In this document: positions 1 through 11,036 of the stretch, piece after piece
Layout: each line of letters begins with the position of its first letter
Position numbering within the stretch: the stretch's first letter is position 1
Source of the DNA: Alphaproteobacteria bacterium
Lineage (GTDB): Bacteria; Pseudomonadota; Alphaproteobacteria; Micavibrionales; Micavibrionaceae
DNA length: 64,000 nt
Assembly (NCBI GenBank): GCA_021775915.1
Contig: JAJFGW010000035.1
Coordinates: 17,911-81,910 of the forward strand
Direction: 5' to 3'
Program-made: the position numbers and the translations under genes
The notes under the pieces: generated by a model
Told to the model about the DNA's origin: nothing
Seen by the model: the letters and a program-made list of their open reading frames with translations, nothing else
The model's database searches: none

Positions 1-310
1 TGCCGTATATGTTGGTTTCGCGCCTGTCTTTCATCCGAAAGACGCGCAGCTCGTCAATACCGCTAATATGATCGCTATGAGCATGGGTATATAAAACAGC
101 GTCTATCCGGTTAATATCCGTTCTGTTAATCTGCTCTCGCAAATCAGGCCCGGTATCAATGAGGAGGTTGGTGTTTTCGCTCTGCACTATAATACTGGAG
201 CGCGTTCTTCTGTTTTTAGGTTCCTCAGGATCGCAAGCGCCCCAATAATTACCGATCATAGGAGTGCCTGCAGAATGGCCGCAGCCTAGTATAGTTACTT
301 TTGGTGTCAT
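1..310 (-). CDS. MBL-fold metallo-hydrolase (PhnP-like), partial at window edge
   Basis: Reverse-strand translation MTPKVTILGCGHSAGTPMIGNYWGACDP...LLIDTGPDLREQ...LYTHAHSDHISGIDELR; HxHxDH motif. Confidence 0.85.
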   Translation of the reverse strand, partial: MTPKVTILGCGHSAGTPMIGNYWGACDPEEPKNRRTRSSIIVQSENTNLLIDTGPDLREQINRTDINRIDAVLYTHAHSDHISGIDELRVFRMKDRRETNIYG

Positions 311-1107
311 GGCGTTAGCACCGCACTATCAAAAAGCTGAAAAAAGTTGTTCTTTGTGTGGGTTGCAAGATCTTCTTCAGAAATATTATGAAGACTGGCG
401 AGTGACTTTCCTGTGTGAATCATAAGTGCCGGTTCGTTAATATGACCCCGGTGTGGTTCCGGTGCCAAAAACGGCGCATCTGTTTCAACCAGCATTTTGC
501 CCAAGGGCACGTCCTTAGCAAAATCCCGTAAATCTTCAGACTTCTTAAAAGTGATGATACCGGAAAACGAGATATAAAACCCTAGATCAAGCGCCTCTTC
601 ACCGAGTTTTCGGCTAGAGCTAAAACAATGCATCACGCCTTTTAGCTTCGTACCAGCGCTCTCTTCCCGCATAATACGTATAGTGTCTTCATCAGCATCG
701 CGAGAATGAACGATTAAAGGAAGACCCGTTTCGATGCAGGCCCGAATATGCTTCCGAAAGCTCTCCTGTTGATCCTCGACAGGCGAGTTTTTATAAAAGT
801 AATCAAGACCGCTTTCACCAATGCCAACGATGTTAGGGTCGGACTGCGCTAGCGCCACCAGTTTTTCCTGTGTGTACGCCTGCTCCTCTTCAACCCCCGC
901 ATCATGAGGGTGAGTGCCTACCGTACACCAAACATTGCTAAATTGCTGTGCTACCGCAAGTACTTGCGGAAATTCATGCTCTATATCACAGCAAACCGTC
1001 AACATAGCTTCTATGCCTGCATCTTCTGCATTTTTAATGATTTGCGCCGGCTCGCCGATATTTAAAAGGCGCTTATGGATAAGATGACAATGTGAATCTA
1101 TATACAT
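307..1107 (-). CDS. tatD: TatD family DNase/hydrolase
   Basis: Start at MYIDSHCHL; GIGESGLDYFYK, PLIVHSRDA, VETDAPFLAP motifs. Confidence 0.93.
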   Translation of the reverse strand: MYIDSHCHLIHKRLLNIGEPAQIIKNAEDAGIEAMLTVCCDIEHEFPQVLAVAQQFSNVWCTVGTHPHDAGVEEEQAYTQEKLVALAQSDPNIVGIGESGLDYFYKNSPVEDQQESFRKHIRACIETGLPLIVHSRDADEDTIRIMREESAGTKLKGVMHCFSSSRKLGEEALDLGFYISFSGIITFKKSEDLRDFAKDVPLGKMLVETDAPFLAPEPHRGHINEPALMIHTGKSLASLHNISEEDLATHTKNNFFQLFDSAVLTP

Positions 1108-1108
1108 A

Positions 1109-2671
1109 TCAAGCCGTCGCCTGTTGCGGCTCTTCCTCAACAATACGCGGGAACACCCCTTCCGGTTTAGAAATAGCTGTTCCAGGCTTAAGTGCGTGGT
1201 CTTTGCTAATAAAAGAAAAATCGCGCTCTTCTTTAGAAATAGCAAGCTGATCCAGCATTTTAGCCGCACTTTCCGGCGTGACAGGCTGCATAATAAGGGC
1301 CAGACAACGAATTGTTTCAGCCAACACGTACAAGACTGTACGCATGCGGTCAGGGTCTTCTTTCTTCAATTTCCACGGGGCTTGCGCGTCAACATAACCA
1401 TCGGCCGCGCTGACAAGTTTCATGATGCTTTCCAGAGCGCTATGGAATTTTTGCTCGTCCAGTGCCAGCCTTACAGAGGCCAGCATCTTGCTTTGCGCTA
1501 ACTCAAGTAATACATTATCTTCTTCCTGTAAGTCACTGAATTTAGGTGTTTTTTCCTCACAGTTCTTGTAGATCATCGACAGGCTGCGCTGCGATAAATT
1601 ACCAATTCCATTGGCAAGATCGCTGTTAATTCGGTTTACGGCCGCTTCATGACTAAAATTTCCATCATTACCAAACGGCACTTCACGCAGCATAAAATAA
1701 CGAGCCGGATCAACGCCATAACGCTCAACTAGATCCTGCGGCGCGATAACATTACCCAGAGATTTAGACATTTTCTGGCCTTCAATCGTCCACCAACCAT
1801 GAGCAAAAACGCGCTTTGGTGGCTCTATACCCGCAGACATCAGAAAAGCCGGCCAATAAACAGCGTGAAAGCGCAGAATGTCTTTGCCCACCATATGCAA
1901 ATCAGCAGGCCAGAATTTTTTAAAATCAGCGCTTTCCGTATCGGGAAATCCCGCAGCCGTCATATAATTGGTCAAAGCGTCAATCCAGACATACATCACG
2001 TGTTTGTCATTACCCGGCACCGGCACGCCCCAGTCAAAGGCCGTACGACTCACGGATAGATCACGCAAACCGCCCTTAACAAAGCTAATGACCTCATTCC
2101 GGCGGCTTTCGGGAAGGATAAAGTCCGGGTGCGTATCATAAAATTCCAGCAACTTGTCCTGCCATGCAGACAGCCTGAAGAAGTAGCTTTCTTCTTCCAT
2201 CCATTCACATTCCGCACCAGAGGGAGCAATTTTCTTGCCATCGACTTCGGTTAGCTCATCTTCACCGTAGAAAGCTTCATCGCGCACGGCATACCAGCCG
2301 CCATAATTATCAAGATAAATATCACCCGCCTCTTCTATCTTTTGCCAGAGGGCTTGCGCGGCCTTGATATGGCGCGGCTCAGTTGTACGAATAAAATCAT
2401 CATTGGAGTAATTCATCATCGGAGTTAGATCGCGGAAGTTCTGTGACACGCCATCCGTAAAGCTTTGCGTGTCTACGCCAGCTTTTTCAGCAGCTTGATG
2501 GACTTTCAGGCCATGTTCATCCGTACCGGTCAGGAATTTTACGTCAAAACCATCCAGTCTCTTGAACCGCGCCAGAACATCGCAAGCCACCGTCGTATAG
2601 ACATGCCCCAGATGCGGCTTGTCATTCACGTAATAGATCGGCGTTGTTATGTAGTAAGTTTTGTCCGCCAT
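1109..2671 (-). CDS. metG: Methionyl-tRNA synthetase
   Basis: TTPIYYVNDKPHLGHVYT and KMSKSLGN class I signatures. Confidence 0.97.
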   Translation of the reverse strand: MADKTYYITTPIYYVNDKPHLGHVYTTVACDVLARFKRLDGFDVKFLTGTDEHGLKVHQAAEKAGVDTQSFTDGVSQNFRDLTPMMNYSNDDFIRTTEPRHIKAAQALWQKIEEAGDIYLDNYGGWYAVRDEAFYGEDELTEVDGKKIAPSGAECEWMEEESYFFRLSAWQDKLLEFYDTHPDFILPESRRNEVISFVKGGLRDLSVSRTAFDWGVPVPGNDKHVMYVWIDALTNYMTAAGFPDTESADFKKFWPADLHMVGKDILRFHAVYWPAFLMSAGIEPPKRVFAHGWWTIEGQKMSKSLGNVIAPQDLVERYGVDPARYFMLREVPFGNDGNFSHEAAVNRINSDLANGIGNLSQRSLSMIYKNCEEKTPKFSDLQEEDNVLLELAQSKMLASVRLALDEQKFHSALESIMKLVSAADGYVDAQAPWKLKKEDPDRMRTVLYVLAETIRCLALIMQPVTPESAAKMLDQLAISKEERDFSFISKDHALKPGTAISKPEGVFPRIVEEEPQQATA

Positions 2672-3822
2672 TATGCGGCCTCCTTAAATAATGAAAATGC
2701 GCCAAGCACGGCGTGACGTTTGTCCAAACTAGCGGCGGTCACTGTATCAAAATGTTCCTGAAGTTGACCAGATATTTCTATCCAGTCCTGAAGACTGTAA
2801 TGTGCCAGAATTTTTTGCGTGGCTTCGTTATTCAAAGGGCTGCGCGGTGTTTCGCCGCGTGCTTTAGCGCGCAGAAGGCTATTTACGACCCACATAAGCA
2901 CGTCCTGAAAGGCTTTCAAGCTATTTTCCTGTCCGGGTTTACTCATACTGTCGGCCAGTGCATGAATTTCTGACCACTGCCATTGCGGCCAGCTATGGAG
3001 CAACATCATAATTTTTTCGATCGCGCCTAGCCCGTCCTCTTCCAGAATACGAAGCCCCTGCCCTATGCTACCGCTGGATATATTGTAAAGAATATCCATA
3101 TCACTTTGCGGCAGAGTTCCATGGTCCCTGCTAATTAATTGACTAAAATTGTCATGGTCCAGAGCAGCAAAAGGGACCGTTCGGCAACGGGAACGAATTG
3201 TCGGAATCATCGCCCCCAGCCTATGACACACAAGAATGAGCAGTGCGTGCTCCGGCGGCTCTTCTAAAATTTTCAAAATAGCGTTCTGGGCGTTACGGTT
3301 CATGGTATCGGCATCATCAACAATCGCGATACGCCAGCCGCCCTGCGAAGCTGTCATGCGCATAAAAGGAGTGATTTTTCTTATTTCACCGACTTCAACC
3401 GCGCCTTTGTAACGGTTCTTCTTTTCATCAAACAGACGCCCGATTGTCATCAAATCAGCATGACCGCCAGACACGACCTGCCGGAACACAGGGTCATCAG
3501 GGGCGACAAACATATCTTTGAAGGTTTCTTTGGGAAGGTCATCGCCGAACAATCCTCCATCCGCGCTACCGCCACCCCTACCGTTTTTGAACAAATAACG
3601 CGCTAGCCGAAAAGCCATCGTCGACTTACCAATACCTTGCGGCCCAGAAAAGATAAGCGCATGCGGCAGGCTATCACTCTCAATTTGTTCCAGCAGCGCG
3701 GCTTCTACAGCATTGTGTCCGAGGCAATCTTTCATCTCGCGCGGCGGCTGCAGACCTGCGCTTTCATGAGCCATCGCAGCTTCATCGGCGGCCACTAAAT
3801 CATCATCAAAATCGTCAAACAT
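2671..3822 (-). CDS. holB: DNA polymerase III subunit delta'
   Basis: AAA+ protein with GPQGIGKST Walker A, ILKILEEPPEHALLILV, between metG and tmk. Confidence 0.92.
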   Translation of the reverse strand: MFDDFDDDLVAADEAAMAHESAGLQPPREMKDCLGHNAVEAALLEQIESDSLPHALIFSGPQGIGKSTMAFRLARYLFKNGRGGGSADGGLFGDDLPKETFKDMFVAPDDPVFRQVVSGGHADLMTIGRLFDEKKNRYKGAVEVGEIRKITPFMRMTASQGGWRIAIVDDADTMNRNAQNAILKILEEPPEHALLILVCHRLGAMIPTIRSRCRTVPFAALDHDNFSQLISRDHGTLPQSDMDILYNISSGSIGQGLRILEEDGLGAIEKIMMLLHSWPQWQWSEIHALADSMSKPGQENSLKAFQDVLMWVVNSLLRAKARGETPRSPLNNEATQKILAHYSLQDWIEISGQLQEHFDTVTAASLDKRHAVLGAFSLFKEAA

Positions 3823-4456
3823 TACTCATGCGCTCCTGTACGGCGCGTTCTATTTCTTCGGCTATTTCTTCAATTGTCTGGCTCGCCTCAACAATAACAC
3901 AGCGTTCCGGGTTACGCTGCGCTATTTCAAGAAACCCTTGCCGCAGCCTTTCATGAAACCCTGTATCAAGCTGCTCAAAGCGGTCTTCATTTGAGCCGTT
4001 ATCAGAAAGCCTTTTCCCGGCCCGCTCCAGCCCGATCTCAACATCCAGGTCGAGCATAAAAGTCAGATCCGGCTCAAACCCTCCAAGAGAAAGCTGCACA
4101 AGACTTTCAATAATATCAAGTTCCATGCCATGGCCATAGCTTTGATAGGCACGAGTTGAATCTGTGAAGCGGTCACAAATAACAATTTTTCCCTCTGCCA
4201 GTGCCGGTTTAATCAATGTTTCGATATGCATATTGCGCGCCGCAAAAAACAAAAGAATTTCAGCCATCGGCGTCCAGTCACCACCATCACGGCGCACCAG
4301 AAGCTCTCTAATTTTTTCGGCTTCATCTGTGCCACCCGGCTCACGAGTTATCACAGTTTCATGACCACTATCTTGCAATTTTTCAGCGAGAAGTTTTATT
4401 TGCGTGGTTTTGCCGGTGCCCTCACCGCCCTCAAGAGTAATAAAAAGGCCTGTCAT
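3815..4456 (-). CDS. tmk: Thymidylate kinase
   Basis: FITLEGGEGTGKTTQ, DRFTDSTRAYQ motifs. Confidence 0.96.
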   Translation of the reverse strand: MTGLFITLEGGEGTGKTTQIKLLAEKLQDSGHETVITREPGGTDEAEKIRELLVRRDGGDWTPMAEILLFFAARNMHIETLIKPALAEGKIVICDRFTDSTRAYQSYGHGMELDIIESLVQLSLGGFEPDLTFMLDLDVEIGLERAGKRLSDNGSNEDRFEQLDTGFHERLRQGFLEIAQRNPERCVIVEASQTIEEIAEEIERAVQERMSNV

Positions 4457-5607
4457 TCAGAAATACTCTTACTACCCAACATCAATTTAGCCTTGGCAAA
4501 GGTCGTAGCAAAAAAGCCCAAATGCATAACATCCGCATTGGCAATAAGTGGTATTTCAAATGTTTTAAGTTGCGGAACAGTTACTTTCAGCACGCCCACT
4601 TTCTGGCCCTTTTTAATAGGAGCCTGCAATGGTCCGTCATAAAGAACCTCAACCTTAAGGTCATTTTTAACGGAGACAGGAACAGTAACAGTCAAATCCT
4701 GCTCAATAATCAGGGGAACCTGCTCTGTCTTTCCCATTATAACAAAAGCATGTTCAACCGTTTCACCAGCAGAAAAAAGCTTAACGTTTTCAAACCCCTT
4801 TAAACCCCACTCCAGCAACCGCGCACCTTCCTGCGCTCTGGCTTTGTCATCTTTAAGACCGTTGACAACCAGAACAACGCGTCGTCCATTTCGAATGCCT
4901 GAAGCCATAAGACCGTAACCACCCGCCTCTGTGTGACCCGTTTTAATGCCGTCAGCACCTATGTCGCGGTAGATTAACGGGTTTCTATTACTCTGTTTGA
5001 TATTGTTATAGCTATATTCAGTTTCAGAGTAGTAACGGTAATGATCCGGAAAATCGCGGATCATGTTCATGGCTAGAGTAGCGAGATCTTCCGCCGTAGA
5101 ATAATGGTCCGGGTCAGGCCAGCCGCTAGCATTCCTGAACTGGCTGTTCTTCATACCAAGCGCTGCAGCCTTGCTATTTAACGCCTCTGCAAAAGCATCC
5201 TCAGAACCCGCAAGTCCTTCTGCCAGAACGATTGTTGCATCATTACCGGACTGTATAATCACGCCCCGGATCAAATCCTCAACTTTCACCTGACTGCCCA
5301 CTTCAACAAACATCTTGGATCCGCCCTTGCGCCAGGCCTTTTCACTGACAGGGAGCATAGTATCCAGACTTAACTGCCCTTCTTTTAACGCTTCAAAAAC
5401 CAGATATATAGACATGACCTTGCTCATGGAAGAGGTCGGCATTTTCGTGTCCGCGTTTTTCTCAAACAGGATCATTCCCGTATCATAATCAATCAAAATA
5501 GCCTGTTTTGCCGATGTATGATTAAACCCGGCACCGTAAGATGCGCCGGACAAAACAAACGTAATAGTGATAATAATCGCCGTGAACTGGATCAAATGTC
5601 TCAGCAT
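4453..5607 (-). CDS. D-alanyl-D-alanine carboxypeptidase (peptidase S11)
   Basis: MPTSSMSKVMS (SxxK), SGND, KTGHTEAGG motifs; signal peptide; start chosen at MLRHLIQF. Confidence 0.92.
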   Translation of the reverse strand: MLRHLIQFTAIIITITFVLSGASYGAGFNHTSAKQAILIDYDTGMILFEKNADTKMPTSSMSKVMSIYLVFEALKEGQLSLDTMLPVSEKAWRKGGSKMFVEVGSQVKVEDLIRGVIIQSGNDATIVLAEGLAGSEDAFAEALNSKAAALGMKNSQFRNASGWPDPDHYSTAEDLATLAMNMIRDFPDHYRYYSETEYSYNNIKQSNRNPLIYRDIGADGIKTGHTEAGGYGLMASGIRNGRRVVLVVNGLKDDKARAQEGARLLEWGLKGFENVKLFSAGETVEHAFVIMGKTEQVPLIIEQDLTVTVPVSVKNDLKVEVLYDGPLQAPIKKGQKVGVLKVTVPQLKTFEIPLIANADVMHLGFFATTFAKAKLMLGSKSISE

Positions 5608-5674
5608 GGTTTCCCCCATAGCTATAAATTTCAAGGTCAGTTTAAGACTCTTGGGGCCAGACGCAATTAATTTA

Positions 5675-6676
5675 TTATTCCACGATAATAATAGCGCTTT
5701 CATTGCCCGAAGAAATCAGACGCGCCAAAAGCTCATCCGCTTGCTGCACACTGGCAACAGGGCCAAGGCGTACGCGGTAGAATTGCCGCCCGTTCACAAT
5801 CGCCGGATAGACATTGGCTTGCGCGAATTGTTGTAATTTACCGCTCAATTTATAGGCATTTTCCTGCACCGTAAAGGCTCCGGCCTGCACAAAAATATCC
5901 GTTTTTATCACAGGCATTTCGGTCACAATAGGATCGGGATAAAAAGCCCCGCTGCGGGTGTGGCCTGGTATGGCCTGCCTAACACCTGTGTTGACTGAAG
6001 TCGGGCTTATCAAAGCTTCACGCATGACAGGCGGCGGCTGCGCTCCTGCTGCCGGTTCCACCTGATAGGCTTGTGATGAAGTTGCAGAAGCCACCTTCAC
6101 AGGCTGCGGGCGCAACGACGGCATTTTACCACCTCTGTTTAGAGCAACCTCATAGCCATTCGTATCCTTACCGCTTTTCGCTGCACGGGCGATCTCCATG
6201 CTTTCCTGTTTCAGCACTTCAAGGCGGACTTTTGCTGTTCCTTGATCTTTGAATCCCAGCAGCTCAGCGCTCCGTTTTGATAAATCAATGATACGGCCTC
6301 TCTTATAAGGCCCCCGGTCATTCACCCGGACAATCAAAGAGCGGCCGTTATCCAGATTTGTAACCCGCACAAGCGAGGGCATTTGCAACGTCTTATGGGC
6401 TGCCGTTAGCTCATACATATCAAATGTTTCACCATTGGCTGTTTTTTTACCGTGGAATTGCGGGCCATACCATGAGGCTATCCCTGTTTCCACAAGATCG
6501 TAGCTTTCCTGCGGATGATAGCGCTTACCGTTGATTTTATAGGCGTTACCAACCTTAAATGTGCCTTGGCTTTTAGAAGATGGTAGGGCCTGCTTTGTCA
6601 CATGGGAAGCAAGCTGCAGCTCGGTACAGGCGGTCAGGCACAACAAAAGCGCTAAGGTATAAAAGATACGGTTCAT
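5675..6676 (-). CDS. rlpA: Septal ring lytic transglycosylase RlpA (lipoprotein, SPOR domain)
   Basis: GIASWYGPQFHGKKTANGE double-psi barrel motif, lipobox LTAC, C-terminal SPOR-like region. Confidence 0.92.
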   Translation of the reverse strand: MNRIFYTLALLLCLTACTELQLASHVTKQALPSSKSQGTFKVGNAYKINGKRYHPQESYDLVETGIASWYGPQFHGKKTANGETFDMYELTAAHKTLQMPSLVRVTNLDNGRSLIVRVNDRGPYKRGRIIDLSKRSAELLGFKDQGTAKVRLEVLKQESMEIARAAKSGKDTNGYEVALNRGGKMPSLRPQPVKVASATSSQAYQVEPAAGAQPPPVMREALISPTSVNTGVRQAIPGHTRSGAFYPDPIVTEMPVIKTDIFVQAGAFTVQENAYKLSGKLQQFAQANVYPAIVNGRQFYRVRLGPVASVQQADELLARLISSGNESAIIIVE

Positions 6677-6696
6677 TTGTTTTGTCTTTATTTTGT

Positions 6697-7719
6697 TTAT
6701 GATCCACTGAGGGTCGGATTAGCAGCGGCGATAGCATCGGCCAACCGGCCAACAGAGAGAGCGAACTTATCAGAATTGTTCCATCGTTTAATGGTATGAA
6801 AATTATTGTAAACTAGAAATGCAGAACCAGACATACCATCAGGCGCAATGACTTTCCCCATCATCCCCGGTACAACCGGTATAGGCGCGCCGTTCGGGAG
6901 CTTAATGCCCATACTCTTCCATGTAGAAAGCTGTTTTTTACTGCCTACCAGATTACTGTCAAACCCGGCGGGAAGTACAACTTCCCTGCCCCATCTTTGA
7001 CCATCGTTCCAACCATTTTTTGCCAAATAGTTTGCAGCCGAGGCAAAGGCGTCTGACAGATTATTCCATATATCTTTACGGCCATCGCCATCGCCGTCCT
7101 GCGCTAAATTCATAAAACTGGACGGCATGAACTGTACCTGCCCCAAGGCACCTGCCCATGAGCCTTTCATTTGATCCAGTGTAATATGGCCCTGGTCTAC
7201 TATTTTAAGCGCAGTGATAAGCTCTTTCCTGAAATAGGCGGCGCGTTTAGGCGAAGTGCCACCGCGCCCGTGCCATGCCAGAGTCGCCAATGATTTGACG
7301 GTGTCCTTGCCGCCGGTATAACCGCCATAATTAGTTTCCATACCCCACAACGCGGCGATATATTGCGGCGCTACACCATATTTATCTGAGGCCTTTTTAA
7401 GCTCATCATAATGCTTAACCAGCATTTTTTGCCCGCGCTCTATACGCGTTTTGTTCACGCGTTTGGAAGAATAAGCAGCATAGGTCTGAGTGAATTCCGG
7501 TTGTTTTGTATCAAGCCTGATGATTTCAGGATCAGGCTGAAAGCCGGTTAAAGCCTTGTTCACAAGCATAGGGTTAATATTCTGCGCTATCGCTTCTTGT
7601 CTCACTTCACCTAGCCATTGCTCAAAAGGCACGGCCGGATTGGCAAAGGCGCTTACTGCCGAAAACCCAGTGACAAGCGCAAATATAAGAGCCAGAGATG
7701 TTTTTTTGAAATTATTCAT
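6697..7719 (-). CDS. mltB: Lytic murein transglycosylase (MltB family)
   Basis: AALWGMETNYGGYTGG, GSWAGALGQVQFMPSSF motifs. Confidence 0.9.
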   Translation of the reverse strand: MNNFKKTSLALIFALVTGFSAVSAFANPAVPFEQWLGEVRQEAIAQNINPMLVNKALTGFQPDPEIIRLDTKQPEFTQTYAAYSSKRVNKTRIERGQKMLVKHYDELKKASDKYGVAPQYIAALWGMETNYGGYTGGKDTVKSLATLAWHGRGGTSPKRAAYFRKELITALKIVDQGHITLDQMKGSWAGALGQVQFMPSSFMNLAQDGDGDGRKDIWNNLSDAFASAANYLAKNGWNDGQRWGREVVLPAGFDSNLVGSKKQLSTWKSMGIKLPNGAPIPVVPGMMGKVIAPDGMSGSAFLVYNNFHTIKRWNNSDKFALSVGRLADAIAAANPTLSGS

Positions 7720-7741
7720 GGTTATTACTGTAAACAAAAGA

Positions 7742-8623
7742 TCACCGTAATGGCAAAGTTATTTTTCCAGTGAAATGATAAGCTGCAATTCCTATATATT
7801 CATGCAACGCCACATGAAGATTATAAAAGTTTTCAAGAAAGTCAAACTCAGAAGGAATCCAACTCACATCACCTGATGTTCTGTAATCTGTCGGGTAAGG
7901 AATAATTCCCCCCCATTTTTGTTTTCTTGCCACCGCATAGGCACGCGGCAGGTGGTAAGACGAACTTATCAAGACCCACGTTTCCCCCGGCTGCGGCAAG
8001 ATGAGTTCTTTAGTTAATTTGATGTTTTCATAGGTATTACGTGATTCATCTTCATAAATCACATTATCTTCAGAAAACCCCACACGTTCTAAAAACAGGG
8101 CTATATCGTCCGCTTCTGTCCGGCCATTATTTACTAGCTTCCCATTGCCACCACTAAAAACGACAAGAGCATTAGGATGTTTTTGCGCCAGGGCAAGTGC
8201 ATCAACCACACGCTCTGCGGCCTCATTCATAGCAGGAAGCCCCCTGCCCTCTGATACAGAAGAATTAAAAGTACCGCCAAGAACTAAAATCCCATCAACC
8301 CTATCGGGAAGCGCTGCCGGGCGCTCATGGTGCTTTTCCAGCAAAATTAGCATGTATTGCCCTACAGGAAACAGACCAAACCCCGCAAACATTACAAAGC
8401 CCAGCATTAAAACTGAGCGACCCTGCACCTTTGAGAATAGAGAAACCACCATCCCTAATACAAAAATCAGGAAAATCAGGTTCAGGGGAGATAACAGCGC
8501 CCAGATAATTTTTGATAATGAAAAAAACATAACCGGTTCACTATAAAAGTTTACTGATGATAAGGTAAGAGAAAATATAAGATTGATATAATTGAAAAAA
8601 CTTTTTATAAGAACAAACAGCAA
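7742..8623 (-). CDS. YdcF/ElyC family membrane protein (DUF218)
   Basis: DGILVLGGTFN, VVFSGGNGKLVNNGRTEADDIALFLERVG, SSSYHLPRA; true start uncertain, probably internal at MFFSLSK. Confidence 0.85.
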   Translation of the reverse strand: MLFVLIKSFFNYINLIFSLTLSSVNFYSEPVMFFSLSKIIWALLSPLNLIFLIFVLGMVVSLFSKVQGRSVLMLGFVMFAGFGLFPVGQYMLILLEKHHERPAALPDRVDGILVLGGTFNSSVSEGRGLPAMNEAAERVVDALALAQKHPNALVVFSGGNGKLVNNGRTEADDIALFLERVGFSEDNVIYEDESRNTYENIKLTKELILPQPGETWVLISSSYHLPRAYAVARKQKWGGIIPYPTDYRTSGDVSWIPSEFDFLENFYNLHVALHEYIGIAAYHFTGKITLPLR

Positions 8624-8626
8624 TGC

Positions 8627-8716
8627 GGAGGGGTGGCAGAGCGGTTGAATGCACCGGTCTTGAAAACCGGCAAGGGAGCAATCTCTTCGAGAGTTCGAAT
8701 CTCTCCTCCTCCGCCA
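8627..8716 (+). tRNA. tRNA-Ser (anticodon UGA), CCA encoded
   Basis: GGAGGGGTGGCAGAGCGGTTGAATGCACCGGTCTTGAAAACCGG...GAGAGTTCGAATCTCTCCTCCTCCGCCA; acceptor, anticodon and T stems pair, long variable arm. Confidence 0.95.
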
Positions 8717-8789
8717 TTTGCTGAGACAGTTTCAGAGCCTTCTTAATTAAGTGATGTAATCTATCCTACGTAAATGTCAGATACTTGCT

Positions 8790-8830
8790 CTTACCTAAAC
8801 CTTCTGCGTAAAGGGCACTCTTTAGGTGAG
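8790..8830 (-). terminator. Putative hairpin just downstream of the MCP gene
   Basis: CTTACCTAAA / TTTAGGTGAG 10-bp stem (one G-U) with nested CCTT/AAGG; no strong U-run. Confidence 0.45.
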
Positions 8831-8837
8831 TTAATAA

Positions 8838-11036
8838 TTATTCTGCAGCTTCCAGAATTTCATTATCGGGTTCCTCGTCAACAATATCTTCATCCATATC
8901 AATTTGAACATTCTCATTGGCATTTTCAATAACGTTGTCCGATCTGATCTGATTGAGTAGTTGACCAACGGAGCCTTTAAGATCATCCGATAGCTTTGCA
9001 ACCTCTCCTGCAGCGTCCAGAACAGAATCGGCGGAAGAGCCTGTCTCGCCCGCCCCTTTTTGAACCTCCTGAATAATTTCGGACACACTTTGAGCCCCTT
9101 GCGACGCTTCGGTTATACTACGGTTAATCTCACCAGCCGTTGCATTTTGCTCTTCCACAGCGGCTGAAACACCTGTAACAGAGTCATCAATCTCCGCAAT
9201 ATTGGCAATGATACGTTCCATAGCCGTAACGGACTCAGCCGTTGCATCCTGGATTTCAGTAATTCTGGTATTGATTTCGTTCGTTTTCTGGGCTGTTTCT
9301 GTGGCCAGCTTTTTCACTTCATCAGCCACAACAGCGAACCCTTTACCAGACTCACCAGCACGTGCTGCCTCAATTGTCGCATTCAGCGCCAGTAGATTAG
9401 TTTGCTCGGCAATGCCCTGAATAGCCACAACAACCTCACCTATATTTTGAACACGTTCATTCAGATTAGCGACAGTCTCATTGGCGCTTTGTGCATTACT
9501 GGCGGTATCATTTGATTTTGTTTTGGCCGTGGTTATTTGCGAAGCAATCTCACCGCTACTGGCTGTCATTTCCTCCATAGCCGAGGCTACAGTACTAACA
9601 TTAACGCTAGATTCTTCAGATGAAGAGGCAACAGTTGCGCTGGCCTGACTTGTTTCTTCGGCAGTTTTCTTCATGGATTCAGCAGCGGATTGCAACTCCG
9701 TCGAAGCTGAAGCCAAAGAGTTAATAAGACTGCCCACCTGTAAATCGAAATTGTCGGCCATCTCACACATGGTTTTACGTTTTTCTAATTCCGCGCGTGC
9801 TTCTTGCTCCTGCTGTTCCTGCGTCATTTTTTGGACTTTCTCGGTATTTTTGCGGGAGTTTTCAACAGCCTGCGCAATTTCACCAACCTCATCCTGGCGA
9901 TCACGGTGTGCCACTTCAAAATCAGTTTCACCCTCATCAACGCGCCGCATAAAACTGATCAGCTCCAGAATCGGCGCCGTCAGCGCCTTACCAATTAGAA
10001 TAACAGCGGCAATAGAAATCAGAACACCGATGATCAAAAGAATAATATCTTTCGTAATCAGAGCATCAACATTGTTCTTGGCCAATTCCACATCTTTGCT
10101 TAACAACTTTTTCTGGTTAATGACCATGCCACCCTGGCGAATGCCTTTGTCGTTCTTTGCCCCTGCCAAGGTATTCATAAGTTTTCCGGCACGTGGAGCG
10201 GCCTCACTAACCAGATAGTAATTGGCCATATTCCACTTGTTACTACCGCGAATTTCAAACATTCTCGCCGGCATAGGATCAAACATAGCCCGCGCAGCTG
10301 AAAATTCTTTGAAGGCTTTCTTCTGTTGATCATCCATCAAATAAGATGCTCCCTGAAGGTCGGCAAAGCGCCTTGTATTTTTTGTCCAGGACTTGTTAAA
10401 GGCTTCTGTAAATTTTATATCACCGGACAGAAGGTACGCCCGGATACTGGCCAATGACCCTGCAAGAGTGCCACGCACGTCAGCCATCATACCGAGCAGC
10501 TGTTTACGCTCCGGCGTTGCCTCCATCTGCAGCTCACGGTCAATAATCTGCGTGATAAGTTTCATCTGCTTTCCAGCTACGGGAGCAGCGTCTTCAAACA
10601 GGATTTTATTCGCAGGCTGTTCATCCGGGCTATGTGCCGTGTCTTCCACTAGTTGCTGGGCAACTCTGAATTCTTCCAGCACCACCATGAAGTCTTTTAG
10701 CTTCTGGACATTAGTCGGATTAGTCCAGCGTTTGGAAAGCTCCAGCATCTCCGCCTTGGTCTTGTCAATATCAGTCCAGACAACTTGGCGCTGGTTCTTG
10801 AAGTCGTCCTTGCCGGTAATCATATAGCCGCGCAAATCCGCAAGCGAAGCGTTAATGTTATTTACCATTTGTGAACTGGCGGCTGCTGTTGGCACACGCA
10901 GCGTATCAATGCGATCAATCTGAGATTTAACATCGGTGACGCTCCAGATTGTAATGGAAATAGCGAGCACCAGCGTTGCTGCTACGGCCCCGAATGTGAT
11001 AAGCAATTTTGTACGGATTTTTCTGTTTTTCAACAT
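8838..11036 (-). CDS. Methyl-accepting chemotaxis protein (HAMP + signalling domain)
   Basis: [37 protein letters not shown] hairpin tip; two TM segments; HAMP-like region. Confidence 0.96.
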   Translation of the reverse strand: MLKNRKIRTKLLITFGAVAATLVLAISITIWSVTDVKSQIDRIDTLRVPTAAASSQMVNNINASLADLRGYMITGKDDFKNQRQVVWTDIDKTKAEMLELSKRWTNPTNVQKLKDFMVVLEEFRVAQQLVEDTAHSPDEQPANKILFEDAAPVAGKQMKLITQIIDRELQMEATPERKQLLGMMADVRGTLAGSLASIRAYLLSGDIKFTEAFNKSWTKNTRRFADLQGASYLMDDQQKKAFKEFSAARAMFDPMPARMFEIRGSNKWNMANYYLVSEAAPRAGKLMNTLAGAKNDKGIRQGGMVINQKKLLSKDVELAKNNVDALITKDIILLIIGVLISIAAVILIGKALTAPILELISFMRRVDEGETDFEVAHRDRQDEVGEIAQAVENSRKNTEKVQKMTQEQQEQEARAELEKRKTMCEMADNFDLQVGSLINSLASASTELQSAAESMKKTAEETSQASATVASSSEESSVNVSTVASAMEEMTASSGEIASQITTAKTKSNDTASNAQSANETVANLNERVQNIGEVVVAIQGIAEQTNLLALNATIEAARAGESGKGFAVVADEVKKLATETAQKTNEINTRITEIQDATAESVTAMERIIANIAEIDDSVTGVSAAVEEQNATAGEINRSITEASQGAQSVSEIIQEVQKGAGETGSSADSVLDAAGEVAKLSDDLKGSVGQLLNQIRSDNVIENANENVQIDMDEDIVDEEPDNEILEAAE

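Noticed and set aside
1124-1501. Antisense ORF in metG and many similar ORFs over 60 aa opposite known genes (e.g. 12466..13077, 24352..24996, 38521..39081)
   Set aside because: Each lies opposite a strongly supported conserved gene; amino-acid composition is that of shadow frames.
8627-8716. tRNA-Ser as an integration site for an island
   Set aside because: No integrase, no repeat of the tRNA 3' end, and flanking genes are ordinary chromosomal genes.
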